Below the pieces are notes generated by a model, which worked only from the letters and a program-made list of their open reading frames with translations, made no database searches and was not told the DNA's origin. Both the position numbers and the translations under genes were made by a program. Positions 58,750-64,000 of a stretch of 64,000 bases of DNA are shown here, piece after piece. This DNA comes from Achromobacter xylosoxidans (GTDB taxonomy: Bacteria; Pseudomonadota; Gammaproteobacteria; Burkholderiales; Burkholderiaceae_B): positions 62,001 to 126,000 of the forward strand of contig NZ_MTLG01000082.1 of the NCBI RefSeq assembly GCF_002192695.1. The letters are read 5' to 3'. Positions within the stretch are counted from its first letter, which is position 1. Each line of letters opens with the position of its first letter.

Positions 58750-59462
58750 CAGTCGGCGCCCGCCAGCACGTAGCCCAGGCCGCGCAGGTTGCGGATCGCC
58801 AGCGTCTCGGGGCCGCTGTCGCTGCGCAGCTTCTTGCGCAGCGAGCTGATGTGGGTGTCGATGCTGCGGTCGTAGCGGTCGGGCTTGCGGCCCAGCGCGT
58901 AGATCCCGATCTGGTCGCGCGCGACCACCTGGCCGGGCGTGCGCATCAGGATTTCCAGGATGCGCTGTTCGGCGCCGGTCAGCGCGATTTCGCTGTCGCC
59001 CACCCGCAAGAGGCCGGTGGCGGGGTCGAGCGACACCGCGCCCAGCGCCAGGGCGGGGCGGGCGGTGTCGGGCACTTCTTCGAAGCGGCGCAGCACTGCG
59101 GTGATGCGGGCCTTGAGCTCGCGCGGACTGAAGGGTTTGGCGAGGTAGTCGTCGGCGCCGAACTCCAGGCCCAGCACGCGATCCGTCTCGCCGCCGTGGG
59201 CGGTGAACATGATGACGGGCCGGCGCGAGCGCTGGCGGTACTGCTTCAGCAGGTCCAGCCCGTTGCCGTCGGGCAGCATCAGGTCCAGCAGCACCAGGTC
59301 GTAGTCGTCCTGCGCCAACAGGGCGAGGCCCTGCGCGCCGCTATGCGCCAGGGTGAGCTGGCAATGACCGGGTTCCAGGTATTCGCGCAGCATCTGCGCC
59401 AGTTCGACATCATCGTCGATCAGCAGGATGCGGCGATTCGCCGGAGCGTGGGAAAAAGGCAT
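58749..59462 (-). CDS. OmpR-family response regulator
   Basis: 237 residues. The receiver has acidic residues in LLIDDDVE, the phospho-acceptor D60 in LVLLDLMLPDGNG and the conserved Lys in DYLAKPF. The C-terminal winged helix reads LTGAEQRILEILMRTPGQVVARDQI...DRYDRSIDTHISSLRKKL. It is coupled to the CpxA-like kinase. Its start lies 213 bases from the divergent TonB receptor gene, which has a Fur box between. Confidence 0.95.
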   Translation of the reverse strand: MPFSHAPANRRILLIDDDVELAQMLREYLEPGHCQLTLAHSGAQGLALLAQDDYDLVLLDLMLPDGNGLDLLKQYRQRSRRPVIMFTAHGGETDRVLGLEFGADDYLAKPFSPRELKARITAVLRRFEEVPDTARPALALGAVSLDPATGLLRVGDSEIALTGAEQRILEILMRTPGQVVARDQIGIYALGRKPDRYDRSIDTHISSLRKKLRSDSGPETLAIRNLRGLGYVLAGAD

Positions 59463-59586
59463 GCGTGTCGTCGGTTCTGCATCCGGCAGTGTGGCTGATG
59501 GCCGCGGGCCGGAGTGTCAAGAAGTTCAAAGAAGATAAAAGTTGCGGAAAGCGTGTTGCTGGCTCCCGGCAGGTCCAATTCTAATA

Positions 59587-59601
59587 TGAGAATGGTTTTC
59601 A
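59587..59601. promoter_or_regulatory. Fur box upstream of the TonB receptor
   Basis: TGAGAATGGTTTTCA fits the 7-1-7 Fur core TGATAAT-N-ATTATCA at 11 of 14 arm positions. It lies 74 bases before the receptor start. Confidence 0.7.
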
Positions 59602-59674
59602 TTAATAAATACGGGGCAGGACGGACGCCGCACGCGGGGTGCGGAGCGGGCCTGGGACGGGAGAAACTGGAATC

Positions 59675-61693
59675 ATGAGCAGCAAAGAATTGGTCGCCGG
59701 CCGGCGCGGTCCGGGTTCGCGCACGCAGTTGGCGGCGGCCCTGTGCGCAGCAGGGTTAGGCGTGGCGCAGCCCGCCTGGGCGCAAAGCGCGGACAGCGCC
59801 AAGACGCTGGACACGGTGGTGGTGACGGCTTCGGGCTATGAACAGCAGATCCAGGACGCGCCGGCGTCGATCAGCGTGATCACCCGCGAGGACCTGGACA
59901 AGAAGTTCTACCGCGACATCAATGATGCGCTGGTGGACGTGCCGGGCGTCATCGTCACAGGCGGCGGCGACCGCCAGGACATCAGCCTGCGCGGCATGGG
60001 ACCCAAGTACACGCTGATCCTGATCGACGGCAAGCGCCAGAATTCGCGCGAAACCCGCACCAACTCGGATTCCACGGGCGTCGAAGGCGGCTGGACCCCG
60101 CCGCTTTCCGCCATCGAGCGCATCGAGGTGGTGCGCGGTCCCATGTCCTCGCTGTACGGCTCGGACGCCATGGGCGGGGTGATCAACATCATCACGCGCA
60201 AGGTGCCCTCGGAGTGGGGCGGCGAGATCCGCCTGGACACCACGATCCAGGAGAGCAACAAGTCGGGCGACATCTACCAGGGCAACTTCTACCTGTCCGG
60301 CCCGATCAAAACGGACCTGCTGGGCCTGCAGATCTACGGCCAGGCCACGCAGCGCGACGAAGACGACATCGTCGACGGCTTCCGCAAGCGCAACTCGGAA
60401 AGCGTCACGGCCAAGCTGGCGTTGACCCCCAACCGCGACCACGACATCGTGCTGGAAGCGACCACCATGCGCCAGAAGCTGCACGAAACGCTGGGCAAGA
60501 CGGTCGAGCCGCTGCCGCCCGGCCAGGCTTGCGGGCGCAATGGCTGCCCCGCTTCGTCCGATACCGACTACCGCAGCAACAAGTGGGCGCTGTCGCATAC
60601 CGGACGCTGGGGCTGGGGCGTGTCGGACAGCTACGTGCAGCAGGAAGAGTTCGACAACCGCTCGCGCCAGATGAAGATCAAGAACCTGGACATCCAGACG
60701 AGCTGGACCTTGCCCTTGGGCTCGCACATGCTGACCCTGGGCGGCAGCTACCTGAGCCAGCGCCTGAACGACCAGACCGGCAACCAGCTGGCCAACGGCC
60801 CCAGCAAGGTGGATCGCTACCAATGGGCCTTGTTCGCCGAGGACGAATGGCGCCTGACCGAGACCTTCGCCGTCACCACCGGCCTGCGCATGGACGAAGA
60901 CGAGAACTTCGGCACGCATTTCAGCCCGCGCCTGTACGGCGTCTGGCACATGGCCGACCGCTGGACCCTGAAGGGCGGCGTGTCCACCGGGTTCCGAGCG
61001 CCCGACCTGCGCCAGACGGTGGCGGGCTGGGGGCAAGTCAGCCGCGGCGGCAATATGTACGGCAACCCGGACCTGACGCCCGAGAAGTCGGTGACCGAGG
61101 AAATCGGCATCCTGTATGACGACGGCGAAGGCTTCAACGCCGGCCTGACGATCTTCAACAACGACTTCAAGGACAAGATCACCCGCGTGGCTTGCCCGGC
61201 GACGCAGTGCACGGACGGCCCGAACCAGTTCGGCTCGGACCCGACCACCTACATGAACGTGGACAAGGCCAATTCGCGCGGCGTGGAAGCCAACCTGAAG
61301 CTGCCGCTGTCGCGCGACTGGTCCCTGACCAGCAGCTACACCTTCACCAAGTCGGAGCAGAAATCCGGCCAGTACAAGGGCCAGCCGCTCAACCAGCTGC
61401 CCAAGCATCTGTTCACCACCACGGTGAACTGGCAGGCCTCGGACGCGCTGCAGGCCTGGGCGCGCCTGAACTACCGCGGCAAGGAAAGCCAGCCCATCAC
61501 CGGCCCGTCGTCCTCGTCGGTGGTCGCGCCTTCCTACACCTTCGTGGACCTGGGCGGTTCGTACCAGGTGAACAAGACGGTGGCGGTGTACGCCGGCATC
61601 TACAACCTGTTCGACAAGCAGGTCACGTACGACGACTACGGATACGTCGAGGACGGCCGCCGCTACTGGCTGGGCGTGGGCGTCAAGTTCTGA
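59675..61693 (+). CDS. TonB-dependent catecholate siderophore receptor
   Basis: 672 residues from the ATG at 59675. Signal peptide cut near AWA-Q (residue 36), TonB box DTVVVT at 46-51, plug domain with PGVIVTGGGDRQDISLRGM and VVRGPMSSLYGSDAMGGVINIIT, then a 22-strand barrel ending in an aromatic residue (GVGVKF). Extracellular loops carry Cys pairs (CGRNGC and CPATQC), as in FepA/CfrA-like receptors. With the downstream binding protein of CeuE/VctP type it resembles catecholate uptake systems. The exact siderophore is unknown. Confidence 0.92.
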   Translation: MSSKELVAGRRGPGSRTQLAAALCAAGLGVAQPAWAQSADSAKTLDTVVVTASGYEQQIQDAPASISVITREDLDKKFYRDINDALVDVPGVIVTGGGDRQDISLRGMGPKYTLILIDGKRQNSRETRTNSDSTGVEGGWTPPLSAIERIEVVRGPMSSLYGSDAMGGVINIITRKVPSEWGGEIRLDTTIQESNKSGDIYQGNFYLSGPIKTDLLGLQIYGQATQRDEDDIVDGFRKRNSESVTAKLALTPNRDHDIVLEATTMRQKLHETLGKTVEPLPPGQACGRNGCPASSDTDYRSNKWALSHTGRWGWGVSDSYVQQEEFDNRSRQMKIKNLDIQTSWTLPLGSHMLTLGGSYLSQRLNDQTGNQLANGPSKVDRYQWALFAEDEWRLTETFAVTTGLRMDEDENFGTHFSPRLYGVWHMADRWTLKGGVSTGFRAPDLRQTVAGWGQVSRGGNMYGNPDLTPEKSVTEEIGILYDDGEGFNAGLTIFNNDFKDKITRVACPATQCTDGPNQFGSDPTTYMNVDKANSRGVEANLKLPLSRDWSLTSSYTFTKSEQKSGQYKGQPLNQLPKHLFTTTVNWQASDALQAWARLNYRGKESQPITGPSSSSVVAPSYTFVDLGGSYQVNKTVAVYAGIYNLFDKQVTYDDYGYVEDGRRYWLGVGVKF

Positions 61694-61735
61694 GTTTGAA
61701 AGGGCGCCTGGCGCCCGCAACATGAAGAGGTACGC

Positions 61736-62686
61736 ATGAAGAAGCAAATGCAGGCAGGCCGCGTCCGGCGTTGGGCGATGCAGGCCGGGGCCGCGCTGGT
61801 CCTGGGCGCCGCCACGGCGGTATGCGCCGCGCAGGCGACGGTGCCGGTGAAGCACGCGCGCGGCGAAACCGCCGTGCCGGCCAATCCGGCGAAGACGGTG
61901 GTGATGGACCTGGCCGTGCTGGACACCCTGCATGCGCTGGACGTGAACGTGGCGGGCGTGCCGACGGTCGCCAAGTGGCCGCCGCAGCTGAGCCAGTATG
62001 CCGATCAGCGCTACCTGAAGGTGGGTTCGATGTTCGAGCCCAACTACGAAGTGATCCACGCCGCAGCGCCGCAGCTCATCTTCGTCGCGGGCCGCTCCGC
62101 GCCCAAGTACGACGAACTCGCCAAGCTGGCGCCCACCGTCGACCTGACGGTCAATGCCAAGGACATGGTCGGCAGCGTCACACGCAACACCGAAACGCTG
62201 GCCGCCATCTACGGCAAGCAGGATCTTGCCAAGACCAAGCTCGACGCCCTGCGCGCCTCGATCTCGGACCTGAACGGCAAGGCGGCCAGCGCCGGTACCG
62301 CGCTGATCGTGCTGACCACCGGCGGCAAGATGAGCGCCTATGGTCCGGGCTCGCGCTTCGGCGTGATCCACGACGCCTTCGGCATCAAGCCGGCGACGAC
62401 GGGGCTGAGCGTGTCGAACCACGGCCAGGCGATCTCGTTCGAGTTCATCGCCCAGACCGACCCCGACTGGCTGTTCGTGATCGACCGCGACGCCGCCATC
62501 GGCCGCGAGGGCGTGTCGGCCCAGCGCATGCTGGACAACGAGCTGGTGCGTCCGACCAAGGCCTGGAAGAACAAGCGCGTGGTCTACCTGAACGGCTACA
62601 ACTGGTATCTGCTGGGCAGCGCGGGCCTGACGGCCATGCAGCAGAACGTGGACGAGATCGCGGCCGCGCTGGCGGCGGGCAAGTAA
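61736..62686 (+). CDS. Periplasmic siderophore-binding protein (CeuE/FatB/VctP-like)
   Basis: 316 residues with a signal peptide (AGAALVLGAATAVCAAQA, no clear lipobox). The type III binding fold is seen in AKTVVMDLAVLDTLHALDVNVAGVPT, EPNYEVIHAAAPQLIFVAGR and AFGIKPATTGLSVSNHGQAISFEFIAQTDPDWLFVIDRDAAIG. A conserved His and Tyr pair for iron is possible (NHGQ, NGYNWYLLG). It delivers ferric siderophore from the receptor to the permeases downstream. Confidence 0.9.
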   Translation: MKKQMQAGRVRRWAMQAGAALVLGAATAVCAAQATVPVKHARGETAVPANPAKTVVMDLAVLDTLHALDVNVAGVPTVAKWPPQLSQYADQRYLKVGSMFEPNYEVIHAAAPQLIFVAGRSAPKYDELAKLAPTVDLTVNAKDMVGSVTRNTETLAAIYGKQDLAKTKLDALRASISDLNGKAASAGTALIVLTTGGKMSAYGPGSRFGVIHDAFGIKPATTGLSVSNHGQAISFEFIAQTDPDWLFVIDRDAAIGREGVSAQRMLDNELVRPTKAWKNKRVVYLNGYNWYLLGSAGLTAMQQNVDEIAAALAAGK

Positions 62687-62718
62687 AGCCTGATGCGTGA
62701 ACGGCGGGAGTATCGCGG

Positions 62719-63711
62719 GTGAGTTGGCGGCAGTCCATAGGCGGTTGGGGCGGGCTGGCGGTGGCGGTGGGCTTGCTGCTGGCCCTGTGCGCGGCCAGCG
62801 TCAGCCTGGGCGCGGGCCAGCTCAGCCTGTCCGCGCTGTGGGGCAGCGGTGACGAGGCCGAGCGCGCCTGGCGCCTGCTGATGGTCAGCCGGATCCCCCG
62901 CACGCTGGCCTTGCTGCTGGCCGGCATGTCGCTGGCGGTGGCGGGGCTCATCATGCAGATGCTGGTGCGCAACCGCTACGTCGAGCCCACCACGGCCGGT
63001 ACCGTGGAATCCGCCACCCTGGGCATACTCGTCGTCACGCTGCTGGCGCCGGACACGCCCGTGATCGGCAAGATGCTGACGGCCACGGGCTTTGCGCTGG
63101 CGGGCACCTTGCTGTTCCTGGCGCTGCTCAAGCGCGTGCCGCTGCGCACGCCCTTCATCGTGCCGTTGATCGGCCTGATCCTGGGCGGCGTGATCCACGC
63201 CGCCACCACCTTCGTCGCCTATCGCTACGACCTCTTGCAGTCGCTGCACGCCTGGACCACGGGCGACTTTTCGGGCGTGCTGCGCGGGCGCTATGAGCTG
63301 CTGTGGATAGGTTTCGGCCTGGCCTGCGCTGCCTACGCGGCGGCCGATCGCTACACCGTGGCCGGCATGGGCCGCGAGTTCGCCGCCAACCTGGGCCTGA
63401 ACCATGCGCGGCTGACGCTGGCGGGGCTGCTGATCGTGTCGGCGATTTCGGCGGTGGTGGTGGTGACGGCCGGCAGCATTCCTTTCCTGGGCCTGATCGT
63501 GCCCAATGCCGTCAGCCTGGTGCTGGGCGACAACATGCGCCGCTCCATCCCCTGGGTGGCGGTGCTGGGCGGCGTGTTCGTGCTGGCCTGCGACGTCATC
63601 GGCCGGCTGGTGATCCATCCCTACGAGATTCCCATCGGCACGGTGGTCGGCGTGCTGGGCAGCATACTGTTCCTGTGGCTGTTGCGCACGCGGAGGAACC
63701 GGCTTGGCTGA
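62719..63711 (+). CDS. FecCD-family siderophore permease
   Basis: 330 residues, GTG start at 62719. About nine to ten helices; the FecCD blocks are RIPRTLALLLAGMSLAVAGLIMQMLVRNRYVEPTTAGTVESATLG, GLIVPNAVSLVLGDNMRRSIPW and LPYEIPIGTVVG-like near the end. The helix sequence is that of the FatD/VctD/CeuB branch. It overlaps the second permease gene by eight bases. No ATPase gene is seen before the edge; it should lie just beyond. Confidence 0.92.
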   Translation: MSWRQSIGGWGGLAVAVGLLLALCAASVSLGAGQLSLSALWGSGDEAERAWRLLMVSRIPRTLALLLAGMSLAVAGLIMQMLVRNRYVEPTTAGTVESATLGILVVTLLAPDTPVIGKMLTATGFALAGTLLFLALLKRVPLRTPFIVPLIGLILGGVIHAATTFVAYRYDLLQSLHAWTTGDFSGVLRGRYELLWIGFGLACAAYAAADRYTVAGMGREFAANLGLNHARLTLAGLLIVSAISAVVVVTAGSIPFLGLIVPNAVSLVLGDNMRRSIPWVAVLGGVFVLACDVIGRLVIHPYEIPIGTVVGVLGSILFLWLLRTRRNRLG

Positions 63712-64000
63712 ACTCGCCATCTCCGTCCCGGCGCCGGTCCGTGCGCCGCAAGCCTGGCGCCTGTGGCTGCTGGGTATCATTGCGCTGGCCTGCGCCGTCG
63801 CCTTCATGACGCTGGGCGCCAACGGCCAGTGGTCTTTCGTGATTCCGTTCCGCGGCGCCAAGCTGGCGGCGATGCTGCTGGTGGCCTATGCCGTGGCGGT
63901 GTCGTCGGTGCTGTTCCAGACGATCACCCACAACCGCATCCTGACGCCGGCCATCATGGGCTTTGACGCCCTGTACCTGCTGATCCAGGCCGTGGTGGTG
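63704..64000 (+). CDS. Second FecCD-family permease, N-terminal part
   Basis: The first 99 residues of a FatC/VctG/CeuC-like permease, cut by the right edge. It begins at a TTG at 63704, with GGAGG seven bases before it. The visible sequence MAELAISVPAPVRAPQAWRL, then two helices and LLVAYAVAVSSVLFQTITHNRILTPAIMGFDALYLLIQ, has the VxSVLFQTxTxNRxLTPxIMGFD motif typical of this second permease. Confidence 0.85.
   Translation, partial: MAELAISVPAPVRAPQAWRLWLLGIIALACAVAFMTLGANGQWSFVIPFRGAKLAAMLLVAYAVAVSSVLFQTITHNRILTPAIMGFDALYLLIQAVVV

Noticed and set aside
59756-62422. An 888-codon open frame antisense to the TonB receptor and binding-protein genes
   Set aside because: Shadow of two well-supported genes with no recognisable domain.

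Overview
The window is GC-rich DNA from a betaproteobacterium of the order Burkholderiales. Gene content and order (tig-clpP-clpX-lon, a full isc operon, lysS/prfB/recJ, KdsA for lipopolysaccharide) fit the Alcaligenaceae, most likely Achromobacter or a close Bordetella relative. This placement is by recognition, not by a database search. I see no rRNA, tRNA, CRISPR array, insertion sequence or prophage. Both ends cut genes: an MgtC-family gene at the left and a siderophore permease at the right.

Layout. 1-5.6 kb: MgtC tail, cytochrome b561, kdsA, a small unknown, a GNAT acetyltransferase, an orphan PqiB-type MCE protein and a P-loop kinase-like gene overlapping a small unknown. 5.7-9.1 kb: two MFS exporters around a TetR repressor, with two perfect 17-bp operators in the divergent promoter. 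9.2-12.1 kb: a D-amino-acid (DSD1-type) PLP enzyme with two Rid proteins and a divergent LysR regulator. 12.2-16.3 kb: small unknown genes, two cold-shock genes with long leaders, DUF924 and UPF0114 proteins. 16.6-23.6 kb: periplasmic M48 protease, then trigger factor, ClpP, ClpX and Lon; lon has a sigma-32-like promoter. 23.7-28.7 kb: lexA with an SOS box, 23-bp tandem repeats, an aromatic/aspartate aminotransferase, uvrB and a low-molecular-weight tyrosine phosphatase.

28.9-34.5 kb: iscR-iscS-iscU-iscA-hscB-hscA-fdx-iscX, an Fe-S cluster assembly operon with IscR sites at its promoter. 34.7-37.6 kb: a DUF1016 (YhcG-type) nuclease-like gene of lower GC, a tandem methylglyoxal-synthase-like protein and an enoyl-CoA hydratase. 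37.9-46.3 kb: a tightly coupled operon of a Liv-type ABC importer, acyl-CoA ligase, thiolase and TetR regulator, probably for uptake and beta-oxidation-like breakdown of a carboxylic acid. 46.4-54.4 kb: lysS, an SDR, prfB with its programmed frameshift, an MFS gene, recJ and an RpfE-like gene. 54.5-59.5 kb: lolC-lolD, tatD and a two-component pair. 59.6 kb to the end: a Fur-box-preceded catecholate-type TonB receptor with its periplasmic binding protein and two permeases.

Most genes are housekeeping. The least explained signals are the tandem methylglyoxal-synthase fusion, a perfect 37-bp palindrome inside the DUF1016 gene, three GATTAA repeats at 11-bp phase in the LysR/DSD1 promoter, a structured leader before a 106-residue unknown gene, and overlapping alternative hairpins upstream of an MFS gene. 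I did not find a clearly new multi-gene system.
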